From NCBI RefSeq assembly GCF_003024675.1, contig NZ_PYLP01000003.1:186301-250300 (forward strand): a stretch of DNA of 64,000 nt, given 5' to 3'. The translations under genes and the position numbers were made by a program. The notes beneath the pieces were generated by a model. The model had not been told where the DNA came from, ran no database searches, and saw nothing but the letters and a program-made list of their open reading frames with translations. Each line of letters starts with the position of its first letter. Position 1 is the stretch's first letter. Below are positions 29,819 to 39,152 of the stretch, one piece after another. This DNA comes from Faecalibacillus faecis. Its GTDB lineage: Bacteria > Bacillota_I > Bacilli_A > Erysipelotrichales > Coprobacillaceae.

Positions 29819-30700
29819 TTATTGATCTATAAATTTTCCGTCCATGACATCTTTTAAATACTTACCATATTGATTCTTTTTATAAAGTTCATAAGCAGTA
29901 CTTAATTCATCTTTAGAAATCCATCCATTGTTATAGGCAATTTCTTCAAGACAGGCAATCTTTCTATTTTGATGTGTTTCTACAGTTTTCACAAAGTTTG
30001 TAGCATCAACTAAACTTTCATGAGTTCCTGTATCTAACCAAGTAAATCCTTGACCTAATAATTCAACATCTAAATTACCTTTATCAAGATAGATTTTATT
30101 TAAGTCTGTAATTTCTAATTCACCACGAGCTGATGGTTTAATTTGTTTAGCGTATTCTACAACGTGTTTATCATAGAAATAAAGACCAGTAACTGCATAA
30201 TTTGATTTAGGATTTGCTGGTTTTTCTTCGATAGAAACAGCTTTCCCTTCTTCATCAAATTCAACGACACCAAATCTTTCAGGATCATCAACATAATATC
30301 CAAAAACAGTAGCACCATCTTCTTTATTTGCAGCTCTTCTTAAACGTTTTGATAAACCATGACCATGGAAGATATTATCTCCTAAAATCATGGCACAGGC
30401 TTCACCATCAATAAATTCTTCACCTAAAATAAAGGCTTGAGCTAATCCATCAGGAGATGGTTGCACTTTATATTGAAGTGAAATACCAAATTGATGTCCA
30501 TCACCTAATAATTCTTTAAAACGAGGAGTATCATCAGGTGTAGAAATAATTAAAATATCTTTAATTCCTGCATCCATTAAAATACTTAAAGGATAATAAA
30601 TCATTGGTTTGTCATAAATTGGTAATAATTGTTTACTTGTTACTTGTGTAAGAGGATAAAGTCTTGTACCTGATCCTCCGGCTAATACGATACCTTTCAT
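29819..30700 (-). CDS. rfbA: Glucose-1-phosphate thymidylyltransferase
   Basis: The first enzyme of dTDP-rhamnose synthesis, joining dTTP and glucose 1-phosphate. It has 293 residues with the signature [20 protein letters not shown] and [14 protein letters not shown]. It starts the rfbACB operon, with AGGAGG before the ATG. A MerR-type promoter lies upstream at 30729-30759. Confidence 0.97.
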   Translation of the reverse strand: MKGIVLAGGSGTRLYPLTQVTSKQLLPIYDKPMIYYPLSILMDAGIKDILIISTPDDTPRFKELLGDGHQFGISLQYKVQPSPDGLAQAFILGEEFIDGEACAMILGDNIFHGHGLSKRLRRAANKEDGATVFGYYVDDPERFGVVEFDEEGKAVSIEEKPANPKSNYAVTGLYFYDKHVVEYAKQIKPSARGELEITDLNKIYLDKGNLDVELLGQGFTWLDTGTHESLVDATNFVKTVETHQNRKIACLEEIAYNNGWISKDELSTAYELYKKNQYGKYLKDVMDGKFIDQ

Positions 30701-30728
30701 AGAAGTACCTCCTTTTGTTTACTCTTAA

Positions 30729-30759
30729 ACAATAAACCATGACGTAACGTAAGTGTCAA
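30729..30759 (-). promoter_or_regulatory. MerR-type promoter of rfbACB
   Basis: On the minus strand TTGACA is followed after 19 bp by TATTGT. The long spacer holds CTTACGTTACGTCA, close to operators of the TipA/Mta branch of MerR regulators, which act on promoters with 19-20 bp spacers. The gene immediately upstream encodes a MerR protein. The direct link between the two is inference. Confidence 0.6.
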
Positions 30760-30791
30760 TAAAAAATACAAAATTTATACATTTTATCAAT

Positions 30792-30828
30792 AAAAAAAGT
30801 AATCACATCTAAAGTATGACTACTTTTT
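30792..30828 (-). terminator. Terminator after the MerR-methyltransferase gene
   Basis: AAAAAGTAGTCA at the gene end pairs with TGATTACTTTTT on the minus strand and is followed by T residues, ending transcription before the rfb promoter. Confidence 0.75.
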
Positions 30829-31983
30829 ACAAATAAATAAACCACAATCTTTGGTAATTTTAATGCCATTATTTTCATCAATAATTTTTTCAAGATAAGC
30901 TTGAAATTCTTTTAAACGATAACCTAAATATTCTTTTTGATTCCCATGACAACTCATTATATAATTCATCAAGGCCTTGGCATCATCCACAATTAAATAA
31001 TCATCATATCTTTTTAATTCAATATGTTTAAAATAGGGACTTAGAAGATTTTTTCCGCTTTCTAAACCAAAATGATCTACAAGATTATTTTTAGATAATT
31101 GGATTCGTGAATCAAACTCTTTAACAAGCATTATAATTTCTTTCATATGATTTCTACCATAAGTCGTACAATAGAAAGTCCCATAATCCTTAAGAACACG
31201 AGAAATTTCTGATAGACCAAGATTCAAATCTTGAAGATAAAATAAAACGTGATTTGCAATAACCGTATCAAAAAAACAATTTTTAAAAGGAATATTTTGT
31301 CCATCTAAAACAATATAATTATACTCATTACCAAGTTTCTTTCTTGTATCTTCTAACATACCTTCACTTATATCAGATAAAAAGATTTCACGATTTCTTA
31401 AATTATAAGAGTTATACTCCCATAGCTTTCCATTACCACAGCCAATTTCTAAAAGTTGATAAACATGAGAAAAGTCTATTTGGTGAAATAACCATTCGAA
31501 CCAACTTTCTTTATTGATAGAAAAATGATCATGCAGATAAATGCGGGATGATAAATTTTGACTATTAAAATATTGTTGAATGATGTTTTCATCATTATTG
31601 GTTAAATTAATAAGTTCAATGATTTTTTCCCAAGATATCTGCTCATGCTCTAAAATCTTTTCAGTGCTTTTAATCGTTGTTTTTAGATTATTAAGATGAT
31701 TCATTTTTTGATTGATCAACGATGTTTGGAGCTTTAAAGATTCTTTAAAGCTCTCTTTATCATTATCAATAATAAGAGGATAGATTTCTTCTAATGAAAA
31801 ACCGAGTTCTTTTAAAGCAAGAATCTTTTGTAGTGTGATTAAATCTTTATTACAATATTGACGATAGCCGTTTTCTAAAATATAGGATGGCTTTAAAAGA
31901 CCTATTTTATCATAATATCGAATTGTTCTTAAAGTGACACCTGCCATTTTCGCAAATTGTCCAGTTGTATAATATTTTTCCAT
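30820..31983 (-). CDS. MerR regulator fused to a SAM-dependent methyltransferase
   Basis: A 387-residue two-domain protein. Residues 1-70 form a MerR winged helix (YYTTGQFAKMAGVTLRTIRYYDKIGLLKPS), followed by a coiled dimer helix to about residue 125. A class I methyltransferase domain starts near residue 165, with LLEIGCGNGKLWEYN as motif I and DTVIANHVLFYLQDL as motif IV. ATG 31983 is chosen as the natural MerR start; the longer upstream frame is hydrophobic noise. No ribosome site is present, and TATAAT lies seven bases upstream, so the mRNA is probably leaderless. The methylation target and effector are unknown. It may activate rfbACB downstream. Confidence 0.85.
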   Translation of the reverse strand: MEKYYTTGQFAKMAGVTLRTIRYYDKIGLLKPSYILENGYRQYCNKDLITLQKILALKELGFSLEEIYPLIIDNDKESFKESLKLQTSLINQKMNHLNNLKTTIKSTEKILEHEQISWEKIIELINLTNNDENIIQQYFNSQNLSSRIYLHDHFSINKESWFEWLFHQIDFSHVYQLLEIGCGNGKLWEYNSYNLRNREIFLSDISEGMLEDTRKKLGNEYNYIVLDGQNIPFKNCFFDTVIANHVLFYLQDLNLGLSEISRVLKDYGTFYCTTYGRNHMKEIIMLVKEFDSRIQLSKNNLVDHFGLESGKNLLSPYFKHIELKRYDDYLIVDDAKALMNYIMSCHGNQKEYLGYRLKEFQAYLEKIIDENNGIKITKDCGLFICKK

Positions 31984-31995
31984 ATTTCTATTATA
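31983..31995 (-). promoter_or_regulatory. -10 element giving a leaderless MerR mRNA
   Basis: On the minus strand TATAAT (31995-31990) is followed by AGAAAT and then ATG. The expected transcription start is the A of the ATG, and no Shine-Dalgarno sequence exists. The -35 is weak. Confidence 0.55.
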
Positions 31996-32150
31996 AAAGA
32001 TAAAAAGAAAAGATGATAGTAGGAAATATGTAAAAATATTTCTGGGAAAATTGAAGAAATAGTGGGAAAATCGTTGCATTTTTTGGGATAAAAAAATATA
32101 TAATACTATGTAGAATAACACTAATAAAGAAATCGGTCATTCACAAATTA

Positions 32151-32171
32151 TAATCCTCTCAAGGAGGATTA
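32151..32171 (+). promoter_or_regulatory. Hairpin masking the ribosome-binding site
   Basis: TAATCCTC (32151-32158) pairs perfectly with GAGGATTA (32164-32171), leaving a five-base loop. The Shine-Dalgarno sequence AAGGAGG of the XRE gene (ATG 32175) lies inside the stem, so translation of the whole three-gene signalling operon may be held down until the stem opens. Confidence 0.6.
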
Positions 32172-32174
32172 AAT

Positions 32175-32510
32175 ATGATAGGAGAAAGAATACAGTATTT
32201 AAGATTGGAAAAAGAAATGACACAAAAGGAGCTGGCAAAGGAGTTAAAAGTATCATTAAAAACAATCCAATTTTATGAACAAAACAGAAATACCCCAGAA
32301 ACTTACATGATTGTTGCACTAGCTAAATATTTTAATGTTTCAAGTGATTATATTTTAGGTCTTATCAATACACCTATACCATTAGATGAAAGAGAGGCAG
32401 CTACTAAAGATCATACTTACATGCCAAAAGAGTTTATGAAAAACAAAGAAACAAGAAAGGCTTATAAGACGATTGTAGAGTATGTGAAATTAGTACATAG
32501 CATGAAATGA
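32175..32510 (+). CDS. XRE-family transcriptional regulator
   Basis: A 111-residue protein with an N-terminal Cro/C1-type helix-turn-helix (MTQKELAKELKVSLKTIQFYEQ) and a short C-terminal helical tail. It starts a signalling operon: its stop codon overlaps the start of the LytTR response regulator (ATGA). Its ribosome site lies in a hairpin. It probably sets expression of the operon or shares its targets. Confidence 0.9.
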   Translation: MIGERIQYLRLEKEMTQKELAKELKVSLKTIQFYEQNRNTPETYMIVALAKYFNVSSDYILGLINTPIPLDEREAATKDHTYMPKEFMKNKETRKAYKTIVEYVKLVHSMK

Positions 32511-33190
32511 CATATAAAATAGCTTTACTAGATGATGAAATTGATTTTTTAAAGAAATTGAGTTCATGTTTTCAAGATTACCCACAAATAGAAACGGATT
32601 ATTTTATAGATCCAAATGAATTAATTAAACAGATTAGAAAATATGATTGTGTTTATGTTGATTATGAAATGGATCAAATGACAGCATTTGATTTTTTTGA
32701 ACAGACTAAACAAATGAAATATTTGAAAATTATTATTACTAAATACGATCATGTTGTTTATAAAAGTTTTGATTATAATATTTTTGATTTTGTAAGAAAG
32801 AATAATTTAAAGGAAGATATGTCTAATAAGGTAGGACGTTTATTAAAAAGGCTAGAAGAAGATCATCGTTGCTTGATTGTCAGCAGTTTTAATCAAATTT
32901 TGACGCTTCCTTATGAAACCATTCAATATATACATACAGAGAAAAACTACGTTATTATTCATAGTAATAAGGAATATAAGGTTCGTTCAACATTTAAGGA
33001 TATTGAAAAGAAGATAAAGAATAATACATTTATTACTATTTCTTATGGAATATTAGTTAACATGCACTATATTAAACACATAAATCTTAAAGAAATGTAT
33101 ATTATATTAGCTGATAATACACAGTTATCTTTAAGTTATAAATATAAAACAAAGGTAAAAAATGCTTATCAGGAGTATAAAATACAATGA
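32507..33190 (+). CDS. LytTR-family response regulator (AgrA-like)
   Basis: A 227-residue response regulator. The receiver domain (1-120) keeps the acidic pocket ALLDDE, the phosphoacceptor Asp52 in YVDYEM and Lys79. The LytTR DNA-binding domain (about 125-225) shows YIHTEKNYVIIHS and TFITISYGILVNMHYI. The gene overlaps the genes before and after it by four bases (ATGA both times). It is presumably phosphorylated by the sensor kinase that follows. Confidence 0.92.
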   Translation: MTYKIALLDDEIDFLKKLSSCFQDYPQIETDYFIDPNELIKQIRKYDCVYVDYEMDQMTAFDFFEQTKQMKYLKIIITKYDHVVYKSFDYNIFDFVRKNNLKEDMSNKVGRLLKRLEEDHRCLIVSSFNQILTLPYETIQYIHTEKNYVIIHSNKEYKVRSTFKDIEKKIKNNTFITISYGILVNMHYIKHINLKEMYIILADNTQLSLSYKYKTKVKNAYQEYKIQ

Positions 33191-34422
33191 TTCTTTTATT
33201 GGATACTTTATATGCTTTTTTTGAAAGTGTTATTTATGTGATGTATTTAAATATTTTTTTAAAGAATAATCAAGATATGAGAATAAGAAATAGCTTACTT
33301 GTTCTCATATTATTTGTGAGTGCATTTGTTTTTAATCATTCTTTTTTGTATTTTAAAATTCTTTTTACAATTATAGTAAGTAGTATTTATGCAAGACATT
33401 TTTATAAGGGAAGATTTCGTAGTTTATTTGTTAAGGTTTTATGGATAAATTTTAATTTGTTTTTTATTAATGAACTTTGTATCTTTTTAATGAATCATGA
33501 ACCTTTGAAGTATAGTGAATATTGTAATAATCATTATTTTGGTTATTTAATAGGGTTTATGGTATTTGTCATATTATTAATTGAATATTTATATTTGAAA
33601 AAGTATTTAGATAAAGAGTTTCAATTGAGCAGCTATATGTGGCATTTTATTGCGACAGTATTGGTTGGAATTATTTTTTTAGATATCTTCATCTTTAATG
33701 ATTATGTGAAAAATGAATTGAATGCGATACTTGTTACATATGTTTTTTTTATATCGTTTCTGGTTATTATATTAATTTATGTTGTATGTATAGAAATGAC
33801 ACATTTTTATCAAAATTTGATGAATGAAAAAATTCATATTCAAGCATTACAATATGAAGAAACTTTAGTGGATGTTATTTGTCAAAAAATGCAAGAGTAT
33901 AATAAAATCGTTCATGATTATAGAAAATTAATCAATGCTGTTAAAGAGCATAAGAGCAATGAAGAATTAGGAAAGATAATAGAGTCAATATCAGATGAAC
34001 TTCCTAAGGAAGTCATTCATACAAATCATATAGCGGTAAATTATGCAATGAATCAATATATGGAACTCTCTAAAGAAAAACAAGTAGATTTCTATGGGAC
34101 ATATCCTCAAAATATGAAGATAGGAATGACATCTTATGACCTGTTAATTATTTTAGAAAGCTTATTAGAAAATGCTTTTTATATTAGTTTTAAAACAAAT
34201 CAAAAATCGATCCATTACAAAATAGAAAATGAGGAATATCATATTATTATAAAGATTGAAAATAACTGCACAAATAATTTTAAATGGGATAGTGAATGTT
34301 TAAAAAGGCTTGAGATTATCAAGAGAATTTGTCAAAAATATGATGGTAAACTTTTCTTGAAAAAAGAACCCCAAAAATATATCCAAGGTTGCTATTTACA
34401 ATATGATGAAGATTTGCTATAA
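33187..34422 (+). CDS. Agr-type sensor histidine kinase
   Basis: A 411-residue membrane kinase of the HPK10/AgrC group. Six hydrophobic segments fill residues 1-205, followed by the phosphoacceptor motif VHDYRK and a GHKL ATPase domain with the N-box LESLLENAF. It overlaps the response regulator gene by four bases. AgrB and AgrD homologues, which would make and process a peptide signal, are not encoded nearby, so the stimulus is unknown. Transcription may continue into the LCP gene 54 bp downstream. Confidence 0.9.
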   Translation: MILLLDTLYAFFESVIYVMYLNIFLKNNQDMRIRNSLLVLILFVSAFVFNHSFLYFKILFTIIVSSIYARHFYKGRFRSLFVKVLWINFNLFFINELCIFLMNHEPLKYSEYCNNHYFGYLIGFMVFVILLIEYLYLKKYLDKEFQLSSYMWHFIATVLVGIIFLDIFIFNDYVKNELNAILVTYVFFISFLVIILIYVVCIEMTHFYQNLMNEKIHIQALQYEETLVDVICQKMQEYNKIVHDYRKLINAVKEHKSNEELGKIIESISDELPKEVIHTNHIAVNYAMNQYMELSKEKQVDFYGTYPQNMKIGMTSYDLLIILESLLENAFYISFKTNQKSIHYKIENEEYHIIIKIENNCTNNFKWDSECLKRLEIIKRICQKYDGKLFLKKEPQKYIQGCYLQYDEDLL

Positions 34423-34476
34423 AATGTCGATTGTGCTATGATAATCAAGAATTAACCGAGTATATGGAGGATAATT

Positions 34477-35985
34477 ATGAAACAAAATAAATTTATGAAG
34501 TTCATGACATCTCGAGCACTTATTTTGACATTACAAGTTGTTGCATCAGGTGTATTTTTATATTTTGTCTATTTAACACAATTATTACCTGTTAAATACT
34601 TTGCACTTTTGATGGCTGTTTTAGTTGTTTTAATTGCTATTTTTTGGGGAATTATTCAATCAGGTAAGAAAAAAGAACAAGAAAATAAACATAGTAAAAG
34701 AATTATTATTTCTAAGGTATTAAGTTTACTTGTTTCTATTGTATTAATCATTGGTTCTACATTTGCGGCAAGAGGGAATACGTTTTTAAATAATGTTCAA
34801 ACAACAACGCAAAAATACGCAATCAATGTTATTGTTTTAAAAGATGGTAAATATGGAAGTGCCGCTTTAAAAGATCTTAAAGGGAAAAGATTTGGTAGAT
34901 CTTATGAAAAAGAAAAATCAACTTTAAATAAAGCATTAGCACAAATGGAAGATACGATCGATACACAAAAATATACAAATTTTGATACGTATTCACAATT
35001 ATCAGATGCTTTATATACAGGTAAAGTCGATGTTATTGTTGTAGGTGAACAATATAAATCGATGTTAGAAGTTAATCATGAAGGTTTTGATGATGAAACA
35101 CGTATTGTTAAAACTTATGAATTTGAAAAGAAAGCAAAAGCTGTTACCACAGCAGTTACAGATGTAACAGAAAAACCATTTACTATTTATATTACAGGAA
35201 TTGATACTTATGGAAGTGTTTCAACTGTATCGAGAACAGATGTTAACTTGTTAGTTACAGTCAATCCAAAAACAAAACAAATTTTAATGACAAGTATTCC
35301 AAGAGATTGTCAAATCAATCTTCATAAAAATGGAAAAATGGATAAATTAACACATACGGGAATTTATGGTGTTGAAGAAACAATTTCTACAATCGAAGAC
35401 TTCTTGGATTTAAAAATAAACTATTATGCAAGAACAAATTTTGCAGGAATTACAAATATTATCGATGCTCTTGGTGGTGTAACAGTTGACTCTGATCGTG
35501 AATTTACAACATTACATGGTAACTACCATATCGTAAAAGGAAAACAGGAAATGGATGGAGACAAGGCATTATGCTTCGTTCGTGAAAGAAAATCATTTGC
35601 GGCTGGAGATTTTGTCAGAGGACAACATCAACAAGCTTTATTAAAAGCAATGTTAGAAAAAGCAATGTCACCAAAAATCATTACTAATTTCCAAAATATT
35701 CTTTCAGCAATTGAAGGATGTTTTGAAACAAATATGTCATCAAAAGAAATTAAATCATTAATTAATATGCAATTAGATGATAATGCTGAATGGGAATTAT
35801 TTAATGTTCAAATAGATGGTGATGGGTATACCACAGAAGATACATATTCTATGCATGGCGCTGCATGTTATGTTATGAAACCATATCAAAGTAAGGTAAA
35901 AAGAATTAAAAAATTAATTGATCGTGTAGAAGAAGGAGACAAGCTATCTAAAAAAGATGTTAAAGGATTAGATGGTGGAGAATAA
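34477..35985 (+). CDS. LytR-CpsA-Psr (LCP) family cell-wall ligase
   Basis: A 502-residue membrane-anchored enzyme that attaches polysaccharide or teichoic acid to peptidoglycan. Two or three membrane segments lie in residues 10-110, followed by an extra domain (about 120-225) and the LCP core, with the conserved Asp in SRTDVNLLV and the Arg motif TSIPRDCQI, and FVRERKSF later. It follows the Agr-type signalling genes and precedes other envelope genes, suggesting regulated wall polysaccharide attachment. Confidence 0.93.
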   Translation: MKQNKFMKFMTSRALILTLQVVASGVFLYFVYLTQLLPVKYFALLMAVLVVLIAIFWGIIQSGKKKEQENKHSKRIIISKVLSLLVSIVLIIGSTFAARGNTFLNNVQTTTQKYAINVIVLKDGKYGSAALKDLKGKRFGRSYEKEKSTLNKALAQMEDTIDTQKYTNFDTYSQLSDALYTGKVDVIVVGEQYKSMLEVNHEGFDDETRIVKTYEFEKKAKAVTTAVTDVTEKPFTIYITGIDTYGSVSTVSRTDVNLLVTVNPKTKQILMTSIPRDCQINLHKNGKMDKLTHTGIYGVEETISTIEDFLDLKINYYARTNFAGITNIIDALGGVTVDSDREFTTLHGNYHIVKGKQEMDGDKALCFVRERKSFAAGDFVRGQHQQALLKAMLEKAMSPKIITNFQNILSAIEGCFETNMSSKEIKSLINMQLDDNAEWELFNVQIDGDGYTTEDTYSMHGAACYVMKPYQSKVKRIKKLIDRVEEGDKLSKKDVKGLDGGE

Positions 35986-36108
35986 AAAATAAAAGACAAC
36001 TATTCACATAAATTAAAATTTATGTTGAGTAGATAACATTAGTAATTTCAAGAGAATCAAAAAAATTTTTCGGTTAGTTACAACTATGATAAAAATGGTC
36101 TTTCACTA

Positions 36109-36146
36109 AAAAACTGTTACGAAGTTTAATTCGTAACAGTTTTTTT
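36109..36146 (+). terminator. Terminator before the group II intron remnant
   Basis: AAACTGTTACGAA and TTCGTAACAGTTT form a perfect 13-bp stem, with a T run. The intron 5' end (GTGTG, 36149) follows within three bases of the T run. Confidence 0.9.
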
Positions 36147-36148
36147 AT

Positions 36149-36940
36149 GTGTGCCGGGCATGGTGCTTATTCAGTTGGAGATAAACCAACCACAGGTAGT
36201 TACCGCCAAGTGTAATGAACCACAAGTCGTTGTCAGTGATGGCAAGGATGGAGGAAGTGGTGTAGTGATTCTTTTGAGCGTACGAACAGAAACTTGATAT
36301 AAGGATAAATGGTGGATGAGATTGCACTACAAATCGAAGTCCAAAAGGTAAACGTAAAACCAAGACAGTAAATCAAGACGTTGTGAAAGAAAAAGGATTA
36401 GTGAATTACCCCGGGAGGTCTTGTGAACAACGAATTCCAGTAAACTTTAAAAACAGTAATGGTACCGTTGGTCGGAAAAGGTTTGTCACAAGAAGTTAGC
36501 TGAGGTCATAGTAGGTAGGACACACAATACTGAAGGACCTAATGTTTATATGATGTTTACTTATCATAAGCAATGTTTGAACAGTTCGAAATCGAGGATA
36601 GTCTCATAATTGAAAATCGTAATTCCATGAAGATGAAGATAGAGGGAATGAATTCAAATATATTTACGAGTGAAGGGAGCAACGACATGAGATTAATTGA
36701 AGTGATATTAGATGACGAAAGTCTAAATGAAGCAGTCAAGAGGGTCAAGAGCAATAAGGGTGTAGCTGGAGTTGATAAAATGACCGTTTATGAAATTGAT
36801 ATATATTTCCAAAACAATAAAGAAAGAATCAAAAAGGAAATATTGGAAAAGAAATATAGACCTCAACCGGGCAAAAGAGTTTATATACCAAAATCAAACG
36901 GAAAGAAAAGGCTACTAGTGTAATCTGCTAATTAAACACA
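36149..36940 (+). mobile_element. Group II intron remnant, 5' part with truncated RT
   Basis: The sequence starts GTGTGCCGGGCATGGTGC, a recognisable group II intron 5' end, and continues with intron-like elements such as GGGAGGTCTTGTGAAC and CACAAGAAGTTAGC before an RT open reading frame. It sits directly after a terminator, the insertion site preferred by class C introns. The RT is cut off at 36923 and no domain V is visible downstream, so the intron is dead. The exact right end is unclear. Confidence 0.75.
36573..36923 (+). pseudogene. Group II intron reverse transcriptase/maturase, N-terminal fragment
   Basis: Only the N-terminal part remains, about 80-115 residues. The RT start region is clear: LNEAVKRVKSNKGVAGVDKM and YRPQPGKRVYIPKSNGKKR, which is RT0-RT1 of LtrA-type proteins. 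The frame ends just after this with a stop; the polymerase, maturase and endonuclease domains are gone. The true start may be ATG 36648 or 36687, both with better ribosome sites than 36573. Confidence 0.85.
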
Positions 36941-37193
36941 TTAAAAAATATAATACCGCAAAATAAAATAATAAACAGATGGAATATATGCAAACTCAAT
37001 TGCAGGATATGATCAAATGAGTATGAAAGAATTTATAGACCTGTTTATGAGTGGCTTGGGAAAAAGACAAAAAATAAAAGCCCTTTAAGGGCTAGCCAGT
37101 AAAGGCACTACAGCTATTAGGCTTCAGCAAGTGAAGACTTTGTCAACAACGCGCTCTTCTAGGGCGAGTGCATACCACGTCTTTTAGGTGCGG
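36924..37193. other. Decayed sequence between intron remnant and PAP2 gene
   Basis: No intact gene is seen. A short plus-strand reading (YERIYRPVYEWLGKK) near 37020 suggests another broken coding piece that I cannot name. The segment 37070-37190 contains several small inverted repeats such as CCCTTTAAGGG and could be the end of a lost mobile element. Confidence 0.35.
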
Positions 37194-37673
37194 TTATGAT
37201 ATAAAATAAATACCTAAAGCAATAAGAATACTTGCAATTATATCGGTTAAATAATGTTCACCTGTAAGTAAACGGGTAATTGTAATGGTAAAGGCTAAAG
37301 CAAATAATAATAATCCCATATTTGGTCCAGTTTTAATAACGGTAAGTGCAATAGAGAGAGTGAGACTGGCATGAATGCTTGGAAAAGAATGTCCGCTTTG
37401 TCTTTTATCACCGATAGGTTTAATTGAATATTTTTCATAAGGGCGAGGCCTATTAATAAAAATTCTTAATAAAGCCGTGCATATTAAAACCATCATAGGT
37501 TTACTAAATAAGTAAAAGAAACCGTTAGGGGATTCTATAACAATCTTTAATAAAAATAATGAATAAAAAATAGCAACCATCCATGGACAAAAGAGCGATG
37601 AAAAATGAACGCAAGATTTTATAAAAGGATGCTTATAAATAAAATTATTAATTCCCACATAGAAATGTTTCAT
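37194..37673 (-). CDS. PAP2-family membrane phosphatase
   Basis: A 159-residue membrane protein with about four hydrophobic segments and all three PAP2 motifs: RIFINRPRPY, SGHSFPSIHASL and TRLLTGEHYLTDI. It probably dephosphorylates a lipid phosphate such as undecaprenyl pyrophosphate or phosphatidic acid at the outer face of the membrane. A good ribosome site (AGGAGGG) precedes the ATG. It is convergent to the intron remnant and divergent from the sugar transferase gene. Confidence 0.9.
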   Translation of the reverse strand: MKHFYVGINNFIYKHPFIKSCVHFSSLFCPWMVAIFYSLFLLKIVIESPNGFFYLFSKPMMVLICTALLRIFINRPRPYEKYSIKPIGDKRQSGHSFPSIHASLTLSIALTVIKTGPNMGLLLFALAFTITITRLLTGEHYLTDIIASILIALGIYFIS

Positions 37674-37778
37674 CGTATGCCCTCCTATTATTTATATATG
37701 GACATTATACTATAAATGATAAAAGATAGAAATAATAAAAAGAATACTGTATAATCAATTTATATAAGGGGTGTTTAT

Positions 37779-39143
37779 ATGAATAGAAAAATTATGCCGT
37801 TTATGTTATTTATTATCGAAGTAATTATGTATTATTTTATATGTTTATATTTTCATATGGATATAGATTTAATTGTAGGATCAGGTATTCTTTATTTTTT
37901 ATTTTTGTTTATATATGGACATTATTCACTAAGTACTTGTTTAATATGGGATGAAATTAGAGCACTTGTTAAATCAAGTTTTTGTTTTTATATAGCTTTA
38001 CTTGTACTTGTACCTCGTTCCACAGGATATGATCGGAGAATGCATTTAACGATTATGGTTGGTGCTATGTTTTTTATTTGTTTGCTTGCAGATCGTTATA
38101 TAAGAATTGCTTTTAGAGACCAATTTGCAAGAAGAACGTTGGTTATTGGCACAGGATATGAAGCAGCCCGTCTTGGTAAGATTTCTAATAATAATCGTTT
38201 TGCACTTACGAAAGTAGAAGGGTATGTTGATGCGAATTGGACAAATCAACTTTATGATTTTAAACAAGAGAATATTATAAAAAATAGTTTTCTTTATAGT
38301 TACGAGGAATTGGATGAGGCAATAGAAAAATTAAAAATTGAACAAATTATTGTAGCGCTACCTGAAGCCAATGAACAAGTAATTGATAAGGTTATGTCAG
38401 ATATTTATGGAAAAGTAGAAACAATAAAATACCTACCAGATGTTAATGGAACGATGACTTTTTCATCGGAAGTACAAGATTTTGATGGACAGTTACTTAT
38501 TGCGACAGCCAATAGTGAAATGTCGGCACTCGCAAATATTCTAAAAAGGTTAATTGATATTTGTGCAGGTGTTGCGGGGTGCTTGACTTTATTACCTCTC
38601 ATGGCTTTTGTAAAGTATAAATATGTAAAAAGTGGTGATTTTGATAATATTATGTTTAGTCAAAATCGTATTGGTAAAAATGGAAAAATGATTAAAATTT
38701 ATAAATTTAGATCAATGGTACCAAATGCTGAAAAGATTCTTGAAGATTTAATGAAAAAAGATCCAAAAATTAAAGAAGAATATCTTACAAATAAAAAACT
38801 TGTTAATGACCCAAGAATTACCCCGGTTGGAAAATTTTTAAGAAAAACATCTTTAGATGAATGGCCACAGTTTATCAATGTTTTAAAAGGAGAAATGTCG
38901 CTTATTGGCCCACGTCCTTATTTACCAAGAGAAAAAGAAGATATGGGACAATATTATAGTTCAATTATTAAATGTAAACCGGGGGTAACAGGAATGTGGC
39001 AAGCCAATGGTAGAAGTGACGTAGGCTTTGATTATCGTTGTAAGCTAGATGATTACTATTATCATAATTGGTCTGTGTGGTTAGATTTTACGATTTTATA
39101 TAAGACAATAAAAAGTGTAGTTTATGGGAAAGGATCGTTATAG
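37779..39143 (+). CDS. Undecaprenyl-phosphate sugar phosphotransferase
   Basis: A 454-residue membrane enzyme of the WbaP/CpsE group that starts polysaccharide repeat synthesis by placing a sugar phosphate on the lipid carrier. Four membrane segments lie in residues 5-110, a Rossmann-like central part follows (TLVIGTGYEAARLG), a further hydrophobic segment lies near residue 265 and the C-terminal catalytic domain shows KIYKFRSMVPNAE, TSLDEWPQFINVL and LIGPRPYLP. It forms an operon with VanZ. Confidence 0.95.
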   Translation: MNRKIMPFMLFIIEVIMYYFICLYFHMDIDLIVGSGILYFLFLFIYGHYSLSTCLIWDEIRALVKSSFCFYIALLVLVPRSTGYDRRMHLTIMVGAMFFICLLADRYIRIAFRDQFARRTLVIGTGYEAARLGKISNNNRFALTKVEGYVDANWTNQLYDFKQENIIKNSFLYSYEELDEAIEKLKIEQIIVALPEANEQVIDKVMSDIYGKVETIKYLPDVNGTMTFSSEVQDFDGQLLIATANSEMSALANILKRLIDICAGVAGCLTLLPLMAFVKYKYVKSGDFDNIMFSQNRIGKNGKMIKIYKFRSMVPNAEKILEDLMKKDPKIKEEYLTNKKLVNDPRITPVGKFLRKTSLDEWPQFINVLKGEMSLIGPRPYLPREKEDMGQYYSSIIKCKPGVTGMWQANGRSDVGFDYRCKLDDYYYHNWSVWLDFTILYKTIKSVVYGKGSL

Positions 39144-39152
39144 GAGAAAATT

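Noticed and set aside
32507-34422. Complete agr quorum-sensing locus
   Set aside because: No AgrB-like protease or AgrD-like peptide frame could be found around the kinase and regulator.
36144-36363. Minus-strand 72-codon frame across the intron start
   Set aside because: It overlaps structured intron RNA and has no coding signature.
37070-37193. Domain V of the intron beginning at 36149
   Set aside because: No AGCCGT/ACGGTT-type hairpin is present; the small inverted repeats there do not fit domain V.
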